Of a stretch of 64,000 bases of DNA, positions 42,256-51,590 are shown in pieces (within the stretch, counting starts at the first letter, position 1; every line of letters starts with the position of its first letter). A program made the position numbers and the translations under genes. The notes under the pieces were generated by a model, which did no database searches, had not been told where the DNA came from, and saw nothing but the letters and a program-made list of their open reading frames with translations. Source of the stretch: Fructilactobacillus hinvesii (lineage in GTDB: Bacteria; Bacillota; Bacilli; Lactobacillales; Lactobacillaceae); NCBI RefSeq assembly GCF_024029435.1, contig NZ_CP097118.1, forward strand, positions 1,116,001 to 1,180,000, given 5' to 3'.

Positions 42256-43060
42256 AATGTTCCAGCTGATCTGGAGTGACCAACTGCACGTCCACCTTTC
42301 TATTAAGCCATTGTTCTCCCACTTTTTGAAATCTTTCTGGATCTTTGGATGTATAAAAAGTGTGATCCGGATCCTGTGGTCCTGCTAATAAATCTTGTTG
42401 TTGCAATATCCGTTGTGCTTGAGAAACTGTTTCTGCTCCTGGATCAACCAGCGTCACTTTGGAGCCGATTTCGTTTTGAATCAGATCTCTGATGATGGGG
42501 AAATGAGTACATCCTAAAACTAGAGTATCAATTCCACTCCCCCGCAACGGTTCTAGCCCTTCTGCGACTAGCTGTCGAACCCGTTCACTGCGATAATCCC
42601 CCTGTTCCACCAATGGAATAAAGGTTGGACAAGCAACCTCAACTACTTCTGCCTGTGGCGCGAGCTTTTGAATAGTACTCCGGTAGGCATGACTGTTCAC
42701 CGTGGCCCGGGTTGCAATTACTCCAATTTTTTGTTGGGAACTTGCCCGAAGTGCTGACCGACTTCCAGCTTCAACAACCCCTAATACGGGAAACGGTAGT
42801 GCTTTTTTCAAGGTTGATAACGCTAACGCTGAAGCAGTATTACAAGCAATAATCATCATCTTCGCCTGTTTTTGGGCAAAAAAGCGTCCAATTTGCAACG
42901 AATAATCAATTACTTGTTGCGGTTGTTTTTCACCGTAGGGAAGATGAGCTTCATCACCAAAAAAAAGGGTATTTTCCTGTGGCAACTGGGCGAAGGCCGG
43001 CTTTAAAATCGTTAGTCCTCCCACTCCAGAGTCCATAAATGCGAGTGGTGCTGTGTTCAT
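42245..43060 (-). CDS. racE: Glutamate racemase
   Basis: Supplies D-glutamate for peptidoglycan; 271 aa. Catalytic cysteines in IIACNTASA (about 73) and VLGCTHFP (about 184); N-terminal MDSGVGGLTI. AAAGGGGAG precedes the ATG. Coupled to rdgB, the usual pair. Confidence 0.95.
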   Translation of the reverse strand: MNTAPLAFMDSGVGGLTILKPAFAQLPQENTLFFGDEAHLPYGEKQPQQVIDYSLQIGRFFAQKQAKMMIIACNTASALALSTLKKALPFPVLGVVEAGSRSALRASSQQKIGVIATRATVNSHAYRSTIQKLAPQAEVVEVACPTFIPLVEQGDYRSERVRQLVAEGLEPLRGSGIDTLVLGCTHFPIIRDLIQNEIGSKVTLVDPGAETVSQAQRILQQQDLLAGPQDPDHTFYTSKDPERFQKVGEQWLNRKVDVQLVTPDQLEHYDD

Positions 43061-43174
43061 TTTTCTCTCCCCTTTCGCTAAATCAATTATACTATAAAGT
43101 TGATGAATCTTTTTTCAAATGAACGTTATGATAGAATGGAATGCAAAGTCTTTTTGATTGGAGCAACTAATATT

Positions 43175-43672
43175 ATGAGCAAACAGAACCAAAGCGATTT
43201 TAATAAGTATCAAGAACTGAATTCCGATTTAGCTGATTGGAGTACCTATCTTCTCCGTGACGAACTTCTTCCGGATCTTTTAAGTGATGACTTAAGTGAT
43301 ATTTTGTATTGGGCCGGCAAGAACTTAGCCATTAAATTTCCGGTTGCAACTGCCGACGTTCCTGCTTTTTTTGCTGCAAATCGTTGGGGAACCCTGACCA
43401 AACAAAAGGAAGCAGGAACAAAGCTCGTCTGGCAATTAAGTGGGACCCCAGTTACTCAGAGATTAAAAATGAATAAAGAGTGCGATTTCATGCTCGAAAC
43501 GGGCTTTTTGGCTCAAACTCAGGAACAAAATAGCGGGAGCATTTCTGAAGCGGAATCCAAAAAGAAATTAACTGGTCCCATTGAAATCACGGTGGTCACT
43601 GATCCCAATCAACCTGCTCCAGAGCAGGCTCCCAATCCAACGGTGGTTTTACCACAAGCTAATCCAGAATAA
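43175..43672 (+). CDS. YslB-like DUF2507 protein
   Basis: 165 aa. The core STYLLRDELLPDLLSDDL, ILYWAGKNLA, WGTLTKQKEAG and FMLETGFLAQ is the DUF2507 signature. A Pro-rich acidic tail (about 135-165) is extra. The ATG at 43175 (MSKQNQSD) matches the family start; the upstream 25-codon extension has no good ribosome site. Function unknown. Confidence 0.85.
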   Translation: MSKQNQSDFNKYQELNSDLADWSTYLLRDELLPDLLSDDLSDILYWAGKNLAIKFPVATADVPAFFAANRWGTLTKQKEAGTKLVWQLSGTPVTQRLKMNKECDFMLETGFLAQTQEQNSGSISEAESKKKLTGPIEITVVTDPNQPAPEQAPNPTVVLPQANPE

Positions 43673-43673
43673 A

Positions 43674-43759
43674 TAAAAAAGAGGTTGCCGATGTAGCGTC
43701 GTCTCCCATCAATTCAAGTTTGACTTAGAGGGAGGTAGCTCAGCTGGGCCTCTTTTTAT
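43674..43759 (+). terminator. Structured 86-nt terminator region
   Basis: AAAAAGAGG and CCTCTTTTT close a long multi-branched element. Inside are CTCCC/GGGAG arms and the string GGTAGCTCAGCTGGG, which resembles a tRNA D-arm. The left arm works as a terminator tail in either direction. Confidence 0.6.
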
Positions 43760-45366
43760 TTGCGTTTAAATAACCAGTACTGCGTCGGATTTCCTTGTGA
43801 TAATTGTGAGTGGGTCGCAACTAACCGATAATTCATTTGTAAAACCCGAATTCCTTGACGACCCTGCTTCGTTTGCAAGCTCTTGCCGTGTTGCCAATGC
43901 TTGGTCGGCGGAGTAGCAATTACAACCCATTCCACTTGTTTGTGTTGCATAGCGCTAATTCCCGATTCCAACATTGCGGGTAGTTTTTGTTCTGGAATGT
44001 TATTTTTTTCAAAATAGTAAACCGTTGGGTATGCACCAGAGGTTAGGTAAAAGCCATTTTCCAAAAAATCAAACGTTAACAGCGTGGGGCGCCCCTGGCT
44101 TTGTTGGCGCATCAACTTACCAAACTGAATTTGGGCTGGTACTTGGCGTTTTTTAGTGGGGTGTAAGGTCACAGAAGGATTATTTTTTACCAATCGCGAA
44201 GACCACGGGTTAGAGTTAATGATTAGTAATGCCATTAGTAATCCCACGATTTCAAGACTAAAAATCCCAACCGGATGGTAATTCCGTTTCCAAATGTTGG
44301 CTTTAATAACAATCTGCTTCAATAAAACTAGCCCTAAAATTGCACATAACAAAATGTCTGGAAAATAAGCTAAATAATAGTACGGACCAAATTGACCACC
44401 GTATAAGACCAATACACCATTACTAAGCATCATTGCGATTAACAACCATTTAGTTGGTAAACGCAACAAATGTCGTTGCCAAACAAGAACAGCGATTCCA
44501 ATGATTACGATTAATCCTAATTCTGGCTGTTCTAAACCTAAAAAGTGAATTAACGCCCCACATGAATGGCCTAATTTCTGCAGTGGTGTTCCATGATTCT
44601 TACTGTACAAAGTTAAATTATCAATGAAGTAAACTCGAATAAACGCTGGTAATGCATCTTTCCAGCCAAAGTAGAGCAACCACGGAACCGTACTCACGAG
44701 AAAGCCTAAACCGGACCAACCAATCATCAAAAACAGCCCGCGCCATTTTTTTTGCAGCACTAACCACAGCGTTAGGCCGCCAAACAGAGCAATCCAGGTG
44801 CCTAACAAGCTATACTTAGCAAAAAAGACGATTCCTACTAATAGCCCTTGAAAAAACCAAGCTAATTTTGGTAATTGGGGCAGCTTTTGATCAAATTGAC
44901 ACACCACTAGCAGTGCACTCAAAATGGCGGGATAAACCCAAAACTCCACCGTTCCTCCATAACTGTAGTAAGGCTCCATTAGTACGAATAAAACGGAGGC
45001 CAGTGCAATTCCAACTGCCGTTTTTTGGCTAAACCACAGACTAGCTAATTTCCACGCTGCTAATGTAATCAACCACAAACCCACAATCTCAAAGAGAGCC
45101 GCTCCCCAAAAAGTGGTAAAGGAAATTTTACTAGCTAATCCATACAATAGATAAACATAGGGACCCTTTTGTTCAAAAACATCACGATAGGTCACAATTC
45201 CGTGCATTAGAGCCTTGCCGACCGTTAAATAATTATTGTTATCACCCGTATAATTAAAATCATACAACGGTGAACTGTACGAAAAAATTCCGATTAAAAG
45301 TACGCTCCACCCGAGTAACAACAACATAATCAGGCTGGAGTGGCGCTTGAGCTTTATTTTAGGCAT
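43756..45366 (-). CDS. Multi-pass membrane protein, GT39-like glycosyltransferase
   Basis: 536 aa with about ten to twelve helices. After the first helix comes a periplasmic loop NYTGDNNNYLTVGKALMHG and YRDVFEQKGPYVYLLYGL. This is the acidic-loop pattern of lipid-linked sugar glycosyltransferases related to family GT39. The C-terminal 130 residues are extracytoplasmic (LTFDFLENGFYLTSGAYPTV). It likely decorates wall polymers or glycolipids, but the acceptor cannot be told. Monocistronic. Confidence 0.7.
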   Translation of the reverse strand: MPKIKLKRHSSLIMLLLLGWSVLLIGIFSYSSPLYDFNYTGDNNNYLTVGKALMHGIVTYRDVFEQKGPYVYLLYGLASKISFTTFWGAALFEIVGLWLITLAAWKLASLWFSQKTAVGIALASVLFVLMEPYYSYGGTVEFWVYPAILSALLVVCQFDQKLPQLPKLAWFFQGLLVGIVFFAKYSLLGTWIALFGGLTLWLVLQKKWRGLFLMIGWSGLGFLVSTVPWLLYFGWKDALPAFIRVYFIDNLTLYSKNHGTPLQKLGHSCGALIHFLGLEQPELGLIVIIGIAVLVWQRHLLRLPTKWLLIAMMLSNGVLVLYGGQFGPYYYLAYFPDILLCAILGLVLLKQIVIKANIWKRNYHPVGIFSLEIVGLLMALLIINSNPWSSRLVKNNPSVTLHPTKKRQVPAQIQFGKLMRQQSQGRPTLLTFDFLENGFYLTSGAYPTVYYFEKNNIPEQKLPAMLESGISAMQHKQVEWVVIATPPTKHWQHGKSLQTKQGRQGIRVLQMNYRLVATHSQLSQGNPTQYWLFKRK

Positions 45367-45461
45367 AGTTCGACCTCTTTTAATTTTTCATCTTTAAATA
45401 TTATACCGTTTTTTGCTAAACTCAGAAGACGGCTAATATCACGAAAAGGAGTTTTAACAGC

Positions 45462-46629
45462 ATGAAAGAATTCAAGGTGCAAACCATCCTTTTAATCGCC
45501 ATTGCCTTCATCTTGGGAATGAGCGAATTTATTATTATCGGGGTGCTTGGGAACATTGCCAAAACTTTTCACGTAAGTTTTGCCAGTGTGGGCTTTTTGA
45601 CGACCCTCTTTGCCCTGATCTATGCCATTTCTACCCCAATTTTATCGCTTTTTAATTGGGAAGCATTCTTTAAAAAAGGTCATGAATGTTGTTTTAAGTT
45701 GCTTTATTCTTGGTAATCTCATTGCAGCAACTGCGTCTAGTTTCACCCTATTGACAGTGGCTCGGATTATTACTGCACTTGTATCTGGGATTACCATTTC
45801 CATTACGATTACCTTCGCTACTCATATTGCTCCCGTGCCAAAGCGGGCTTGGATTGTGGCGTGGGTTTTTTCTGGATTTAGCATTGCTTCTGTCTTTGGT
45901 GTGCCCGTAGGTACTTGGTTAAGTGGTTTGTTTGGGTGGCGCCTCATTTTCCTGTTGATTGCAGTTCTAGCCGGGATCATCCTTATCTTGTTTGATTTCT
46001 CTTTACCCGGTTCACTTCATCAACAACCCGTTAACCATTTTACCGAACAATTTAAGATTCTTACCGATCATCGTATTCAATTGGGAATTTTGATCCCCAT
46101 TTTTAATCTTGGTGGGGTCTACGTCGTTTATACCTATGCCACTCCCATTTTAACTGACCACTTTGGTTATAGCCTTACTTTTGTTACGGTTTTCTTGCTG
46201 TTATACGGGGTGGCCTCTCTTTTAAGTAATCAGTACAGCGGTAATTTAGCCGCTCACAACGGCTTACAGCGTAGTTTAAAATTTTATTTGCTCCAACTAG
46301 GTGCACTTTTAGCGACTTCTTTCTTCTTTAACGTTCCGGGCGCAGTACTAGGTGCCATTTTAATCATGGGATTCACCATCTATCTTGCTGGATCCACCCT
46401 CCAACTTTTTTATATGTCGATTGCGGAAACAGATTATCCCCAATCATTAGTGTTGGCGTCTTCATTTAACCCCATTTTTAGTAACGTCGGGATTGCAGTG
46501 GGATCAGCTTGCGGTGGTTTAATTGTCGATCACCTAGGGATGTCCGCGCTCGGCTTTGGAGGGGCCGTTTTAACTGCCGGAGGATTACTCACAACTTGGT
46601 ATCTGACTAAACGCTTTAAGCCAAAATAA
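45462..46629 (+). pseudogene. MFS transporter (DHA1 type), single-base frameshift
   Basis: Drug:proton antiporter-like protein of about 390 aa split by one frameshift. The first frame (45462-45716) encodes helices 1 and 2 (IAFILGMSEFIIIGVLGNIA, FLTTLFALIYAISTP). The rest continues from KHSLKKVMNVVLSCFILGNLIAA to 46629 in the next frame. Removing one T from the TTTTT run at 45649-45653 restores LSLLIGKHSLKK. AAAGGAG lies 10 bases before the ATG. This may be true decay, a reversible slippage variant or a sequence error. Confidence 0.82.
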
Positions 46630-46638
46630 AAATGGTGG

Positions 46639-46667
46639 TTGACAGCCATCTTAATTCAGCCTATACT
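46639..46667 (+). promoter_or_regulatory. Consensus promoter of the permease leader
   Basis: TTGACA (46639-46644), exactly 17 bases, TATACT (46662-46667). It precedes the permease start by 370 bases, implying a long regulated leader. Confidence 0.85.
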
Positions 46668-46699
46668 TTTAAAAAATCTTAAATAAGGGAGTTTTTCTC

Positions 46700-46786
46700 A
46701 TGGTTCAGATGTCCGCCAGTTTAATCGCATTATTCATTTTCGTCAGTTTAATTACCCGGCGTGTGGATAATGCAGGACGTCTCTAA
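46700..46786 (+). CDS. 28-residue leader peptide
   Basis: ATG ten bases after AAGGGAG, 28 codons, stop TAA. A hydrophobic middle (SLIALFIFVSLI) is followed by TRRVDNAGRL, so two Arg codons in tandem and a third near the end. It is encoded between the promoter and a set of competing hairpins, as leader peptides in attenuators are. Confidence 0.55.
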   Translation: MVQMSASLIALFIFVSLITRRVDNAGRL

Positions 46787-46899
46787 CCACTGAGAACTTG
46801 TTTAAGTCCACACAGATTCAAACAGGAAACTGTGATGGGCTTTTACCTAATGGCCTTTTAAAACCATCCAGTTTCTGCTAGATTCTGGGTGGTTTTTTT
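46787..46899 (+). promoter_or_regulatory. Putative attenuator: competing hairpins and terminator
   Basis: CACAG/CTGTG (46811-46815, 46830-46834) can form an early hairpin. GATGG (46834-46838) can pair with CCATC (46864-46868) with flanking TTTT/AAAA support. CCATCCAG can instead pair with CTGGGTGG (46885-46892), followed by TTTTTTT, to form a terminator. The second and third pairings exclude each other. Confidence 0.6.
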
Positions 46900-47033
46900 C
46901 ATAAAAAAGGAGGGAGCGCCGCGTTTCAGTTCAGTAACCATCTCCAATTAGGGTTTTGAATCACTAAACCGGAACCCACCAAAACTAGTTGAATTCCTGA
47001 TTCAAAATTCAACAAGCTTCAAAGGAGGAGCAC
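46900..47033 (+). other. Second half of the permease leader
   Basis: 134 untranslated bases after the terminator. There is an isolated AAAAAAGGAGGG with no start codon behind it, an imperfect pairing of GTTGAATTCCTGATTC with flanking bases, and finally AAAGGAGGAGCAC before the permease ATG. No known riboswitch class recognised. Confidence 0.45.
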
Positions 47034-48497
47034 ATGAAAAATATCTTCAAAAAAATGAACGAAAAAGTTGATTTTCGTTTCTACGCCAACAAGGATCAAA
47101 AGTTGGAAAAAACGTTGACCGTTAAAGACTTTTTAGCTCTGGGATTAGGAACAATTTTATCAACTTCCATCTTTACCCTTCCCGGGGTTGTGGCCGCTAA
47201 CTACACGGGACCTGCGGTGGTTATTTCATTCTTACTAGCAGCCGTCGTTGCTGGATTAGTGGCAATGAATTACGCTGAAATGGCTTCGGTTCTGCCGTTT
47301 GCGGGTTCTGCCTATTCCTGGATTTCGGTTCTGTTTGGCAAATTCTGGGGTTGGGTGGTTGGTTGGGCGTTGCTGGCCGAATACCTGATTGCCGTAGCTT
47401 TCGTAGCTGCCGGATTATCGGCTAACGTCAAGGGGCTAATTTCCCCGCTTGGGTGGAAACTGCCCAATGCAATTGCCAATCCACTAGGCACTAATGGTGG
47501 AATTTTTGACTTAATTGCAGTAATCGTGGTCGCACTAGTGACCTTTATCCTACTACGTGGTGATTCGCAAACAACGAAAGTCGCAAACGTTTTGGTAATT
47601 TTAAAGCTACTTGCAATTGTTACCTTCGTTGTTGTAGGGGCAACGGCAATCAAAGCTCAAAACTACGTTCCTTTCTTTCCCAAACCACATATGAATGCTG
47701 ATGGAACCATGTTTGGGGGTTGGCAAGGAATTTATGCCGGAATTTCAACTATCTTTCTATCTTACATTGGCTTTGATTCCATCGCCGCTAACTCTGCGGA
47801 AGCTAAAAACCCCCAAAAAACGATGCCACGTGGAATCATTGGCTCCCTTATCATTGGAACCATGTTTTTCGTTGCTGTTTCATTGGTATTAGTGGGGATG
47901 TTTAAATACAGCATGTACGCTGGAAACGCTGAACCAGTTGGTTGGGCTCTTCGACAGGAAGGTCACGTTATCATCGCTTCCGTCGTTCAAGCAATTGCCG
48001 TGGTTGGAATGTTAGTTGCTTTAATTGGAATGATGATGGCCGGTTCCCGGTTGATTTACTCCTTTGGACGTGACAAGATGCTTCCAAAGGGATTGGGCAA
48101 ACTGAACGGGAAAAACATTCCCGCCAACGCCCTCTGGATTATTACCATTGTTGGGATTGTAATGGGAGCCATCTTCCCATTTACTTTCTTGGCCCAATTG
48201 ATTTCTGCCGGAACACTGATTGCCTTTATGGCTGTTTCTCTGGCCATGTATCCATTGCGAAAACGGGAAGGAAAAACGTTACCAAACGCTGCTTACCAGC
48301 AACCATTCTTCCCCGTTCTCCCAATCTTAGGGTTCTTGGGTTCCCTAGCCGTCTTTCTGGGACTTGATATCCAAGCTAAGATTTACTCCATTGTTTGGTT
48401 CTTAATTGGAGTAATAATTTACTTTGCTTATGGTTACCGTAACTCTGATTCGGAACTCCCCGCTGAAAGCGATAAGGAAATCGAAGAAAATCTATAG
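47034..48497 (+). CDS. Cationic amino-acid permease-like APC transporter
   Basis: 487 aa, 12-13 helices, YfnA/CAT-like. The N-terminal DFLALGLGTILSTSIFTLPGVVA block, YAEMASVLPFAGSAYSW, and YIGFDSIAANSAEAKNPQKTMPRGI are the hallmarks of this subfamily. AAAGGAGGAG precedes the ATG. The long leader upstream with an Arg-rich peptide suggests regulation by amino-acid supply. Substrate unproven. Confidence 0.88.
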   Translation: MKNIFKKMNEKVDFRFYANKDQKLEKTLTVKDFLALGLGTILSTSIFTLPGVVAANYTGPAVVISFLLAAVVAGLVAMNYAEMASVLPFAGSAYSWISVLFGKFWGWVVGWALLAEYLIAVAFVAAGLSANVKGLISPLGWKLPNAIANPLGTNGGIFDLIAVIVVALVTFILLRGDSQTTKVANVLVILKLLAIVTFVVVGATAIKAQNYVPFFPKPHMNADGTMFGGWQGIYAGISTIFLSYIGFDSIAANSAEAKNPQKTMPRGIIGSLIIGTMFFVAVSLVLVGMFKYSMYAGNAEPVGWALRQEGHVIIASVVQAIAVVGMLVALIGMMMAGSRLIYSFGRDKMLPKGLGKLNGKNIPANALWIITIVGIVMGAIFPFTFLAQLISAGTLIAFMAVSLAMYPLRKREGKTLPNAAYQQPFFPVLPILGFLGSLAVFLGLDIQAKIYSIVWFLIGVIIYFAYGYRNSDSELPAESDKEIEENL

Positions 48498-48527
48498 GAA
48501 AAGGAGACGTTTTTAGTCTCCTTTTTT
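48498..48527 (+). terminator. Terminator after the permease gene
   Basis: AAAAGGAGAC and GTCTCCTTTT with a GTTTTTA loop and T run. Confidence 0.88.
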
Positions 48528-48579
48528 CTTTTTCATAATATAATGAATGTGAAGTAATGATCGAGGAAGAAGTGATTAG

Positions 48580-48792
48580 ATGAGTAAAAAAGAAGTCATC
48601 GCCGCTGGATTAGTATTAATTATGCTTTTCTGTTTATTATTACAGGGAATCAGCTACCTAGTGAGTGCCGGAAAGCTCTCCCCTAAGCAAGAGCGGTTTA
48701 ATCACTTTTTAGAGAATATCTACTGTCTCTGTTTATTTGGAATTGGCATTCTCGTCGTCATGATTGCCATTGTTCATGATCAGACTCCATAA
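48580..48792 (+). CDS. Small two-helix membrane protein, unknown
   Basis: 70 aa with hydrophobic helices at about 7-29 and 47-65, separated by a basic/polar loop KLSPKQERFNHFLEN. GAGGAAGAAGTG precedes the ATG. Monocistronic between terminators. No family recognised. Confidence 0.65.
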   Translation: MSKKEVIAAGLVLIMLFCLLLQGISYLVSAGKLSPKQERFNHFLENIYCLCLFGIGILVVMIAIVHDQTP

Positions 48793-48825
48793 AAAAAGGA
48801 AGCTCATGCTGAGCTTCCTTTTTCG
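48791..48825. terminator. Bidirectional terminator
   Basis: AAAAAGGAAGCTCA and TGAGCTTCCTTTTT with a 3-base loop, between the small membrane protein and trxA. Confidence 0.9.
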
Positions 48826-49137
48826 TTAGGCCGTGTAATTAGCCAACGTCTTTTGTAATTGAGCCTTGGGGTGATATCCCACAACTTGGTCAACTACTTT
48901 ACCATCTTGCAGGATTAACAAAGTTGGAATACTCATGATTCCAAATTGTCCCGCCGTTTGTTGGTTATCGTCCACGTTCATTTTGCAGAACTTGATGCCC
49001 GTTTCTTCATTGGCCAGTTCTTCAACTACTGGACCTTGCATCTTACATGGACCACACCATGGGGCCCAAAAATCAACTACCACTGTTCCAGTTGCTGTTT
49101 CAGCAGCAAAATTAGCATCTGTAATTTCGTGTACCAT
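48826..49137 (-). CDS. trxA: Thioredoxin
   Basis: Cytosolic disulfide reductase, 103 aa. Active site WAPWCGPCK at about residues 26-34, with cis-Pro in MSIPTLLI. The ATG at 49137 follows AAGGAGGAAATTAAC; the six-codon extension upstream overlaps that site. It follows mutS2, as in many lactobacilli. Confidence 0.96.
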   Translation of the reverse strand: MVHEITDANFAAETATGTVVVDFWAPWCGPCKMQGPVVEELANEETGIKFCKMNVDDNQQTAGQFGIMSIPTLLILQDGKVVDQVVGYHPKAQLQKTLANYTA

Positions 49138-49217
49138 GTTAATTTCCTCCTTCATTAACTCATTAACTTACTAACTGTAAGTATAACAACTTTAATTTAA
49201 ATTACAATCATTTAACC

Positions 49218-51572
49218 TTATTTGAATTTTACCACCGTTGAACCGTCACCACCAGCATTAGCTGGAGAAAAACCGAAAGAAGCAACCTGCCGATTTCGTT
49301 TTAGGTAATTCGTAACTCCCGTCCGTAGTGCTCCAGTTCCTTTCCCGTGAATAATGGTAACTGACGGATAACCGGCTAACAAAGCCGCATCAATGTAACG
49401 ATCTAAGCGCTGCATGGCCTCTTCATATCGGACTCCTCGCAGATCCAAAGTGGTGGATAAACCACTTGACTTAGTTCTACGGACGCTGGCTGTGGCCTGG
49501 TGTTTTGGCTTTTCTGGTTTGACCTTTTCTAGATCATTTTCGGAGACTTTCATCTTCAAAATTCCCAGTTCAACTTCCCAATCGTGGTTTCCGACTTTTT
49601 TCAACAAAACCCCACGTTGACCATATGTTTTGACGAGGACATCATCCCCCACGTGAAAAGATTTTTTTGCTTTTTGGCGCCGTAAAACCCGATTATGTTG
49701 TAGTTCCGGATGTTGTTCAAGTGCATTGAGCTTCCCTTGATCTGCAATTAATTCGTGTTCTTTGATATTAGCACCCTGCTTTTGCTTGTGGTGCAGATCA
49801 GCAATTACCGCATTGGCTTCCCGCTTGGTTCGTGACACAATTTGATTGGCATCACGTTTCGCCGCATTTAGCATTTGCTCTCGTTGATCAGTAAACTGAG
49901 TAAACTTAGTTTGCAGTTCATCATGCAAATCAGTTGCTTCAGCCAATTCAGCTTCTAACTTCTCAGCCCATTCATTGGCTGCCTTGGTTTGCTTAGTTAA
50001 CTGCTGAATCATCCGGTTAATTTCTTGACTATCCTGGCTCGTTAGCGACTGAGCTTCGGCCACCACGTCAGCTGGCAATCCCAACCGCGCTGCAATGCTC
50101 AATGCATTACTTTGTCCCGGGATCCCCATCAATAAGCGATAGGTTGGTTGCAACGTTTCTTCGTCAAACTCCATCGAAGCATTCGTTGTTTCCGGGCGGT
50201 TGTAACCGTAAACCTTTAGTTCTGGATAGTGTGTCGTGGCCAGCACTTCACTTTGTTTGGTTCCAATGGCATCCAAAATTGAGATGGCAAGGGCGGCTCC
50301 CTCGTGCGGATCAGTCCCAGCCCCGAGTTCATCAATTAAGACCAGACTGTCCTTCGTCGTTTGTTGCAGGATCTGAATAATGTTATCCATGTGTGAAGAA
50401 AAAGTACTTAAGTTTTGTTCAATGGATTGTTCGTCGCCGATGTCAGCAAAGACTTCGTCAAACAATCCTGCCTGACTTCCTTCGGCGGCTGGAATAAATA
50501 GTCCGGATTGCGCCATTAGTTGCAGCAAACCCAGTGTTTTCATTGTGATTGTTTTTCCCCCGGTATTTGGACCGGTGATAATAATTTGGCGGTAGTCGTA
50601 ACCCAGAATTAAGTCATTTCCCACCACGTGCTCCTGATCAATTAACGGATGGCGCGCTTGTTTTAAATGAACTTGATTGGCAGCCGATAAAGTCGGTTTC
50701 GTCGCTTGCAGTTGTGCCGCAGCGCGAGCCTTAGCGTTGATAAAATCAAAGTGACCCAACTTTGTAGCGTTTTGTTGCAAAGCCGCTTGTTCCGGTCGCA
50801 ACAAATCAGAAAGTTCTCGCAACAAGCGTTTAATTTCTTCTCGTTCATTAATTTGTTCGCTCCGCAGGTCATTGTTAAGTCCCACCACGCTAGCGGGTTC
50901 AATGTATAAAGTTTGCCCGGTGGCACTTTGATCGTGGACAATTCCCCCAAATTTTTGTTTGGCTTCCGCTTTCACTGGGATCACGTAGCGATCATCCCGA
51001 ATCGTAATTACGGGTTCACTAAGATCCTCGGCTTTTTTACCGTGCATGTAGCTTTCCATGCGGCCTTTAATGGTTCCCTGTAACTGCAAAATCTGCCGGC
51101 GAATGGATCGTAGCGTCGCAGACGCCTCATCCTTTAAAAAGCCATTTTCATCCACTGACCGCTGCAGGCGTTCCGTGATTTCAGGAAGCACAGCAAAAGA
51201 TTCTGCTTCTTGATCTAAAAGATTCAACTCCACGTGTTCATCCGCTAACTCATTAAAAAAGCGTTGAACCCGCAGACTGGCCCTAAGCACCACGTTGATC
51301 CGAGCCAATTCCTTCCCGTTTAAACTGGCGCCAACGGCTAAGCGCTGTAACGCCGGTTGGACCCCCTTCAATTTGGGCAACGGGATCGTCCGATTCAATC
51401 GGTACAAATGAGCGCCATCGTCCGTTTCATCTAACCAGCGCTGCACGGTGGCTGGTGTAGAACTCGGCAATAATTGCTTCAGTTCTTCGTGGCCGGCTTC
51501 GGTCACTAAAAACGGTGCAATCTGATCCTTAATCCGTTGGTATTCTAATGTTTGTAAAATTTTTTTGTTCAT
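49218..51572 (-). CDS. mutS2: MutS2, Smr-domain endonuclease/ATPase
   Basis: 784 aa. MutS-like core and lever region (about 1-300), ABC ATPase with Walker A TGPNTGGKTIT (about 329) and Walker B LVLIDELGAGTDPHEGAAL, a coiled coil (about 505-590), a KOW-like region and a C-terminal Smr nuclease domain (about 710-784; LDLRGVRYEEAM and IIHGKGTGALR). It acts in anti-recombination or ribosome-collision rescue; it lacks the MutS mismatch domain. Confidence 0.95.
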   Translation of the reverse strand: MNKKILQTLEYQRIKDQIAPFLVTEAGHEELKQLLPSSTPATVQRWLDETDDGAHLYRLNRTIPLPKLKGVQPALQRLAVGASLNGKELARINVVLRASLRVQRFFNELADEHVELNLLDQEAESFAVLPEITERLQRSVDENGFLKDEASATLRSIRRQILQLQGTIKGRMESYMHGKKAEDLSEPVITIRDDRYVIPVKAEAKQKFGGIVHDQSATGQTLYIEPASVVGLNNDLRSEQINEREEIKRLLRELSDLLRPEQAALQQNATKLGHFDFINAKARAAAQLQATKPTLSAANQVHLKQARHPLIDQEHVVGNDLILGYDYRQIIITGPNTGGKTITMKTLGLLQLMAQSGLFIPAAEGSQAGLFDEVFADIGDEQSIEQNLSTFSSHMDNIIQILQQTTKDSLVLIDELGAGTDPHEGAALAISILDAIGTKQSEVLATTHYPELKVYGYNRPETTNASMEFDEETLQPTYRLLMGIPGQSNALSIAARLGLPADVVAEAQSLTSQDSQEINRMIQQLTKQTKAANEWAEKLEAELAEATDLHDELQTKFTQFTDQREQMLNAAKRDANQIVSRTKREANAVIADLHHKQKQGANIKEHELIADQGKLNALEQHPELQHNRVLRRQKAKKSFHVGDDVLVKTYGQRGVLLKKVGNHDWEVELGILKMKVSENDLEKVKPEKPKHQATASVRRTKSSGLSTTLDLRGVRYEEAMQRLDRYIDAALLAGYPSVTIIHGKGTGALRTGVTNYLKRNRQVASFGFSPANAGGDGSTVVKFK

Positions 51573-51590
51573 AAACTAACAACACCTTGC

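Noticed and set aside
46811..46899. Lysine riboswitch or T-box in the permease leader
   Set aside because: No T-box core (GGTGG-ACCGCG) and none of the conserved lysine-aptamer blocks were found.
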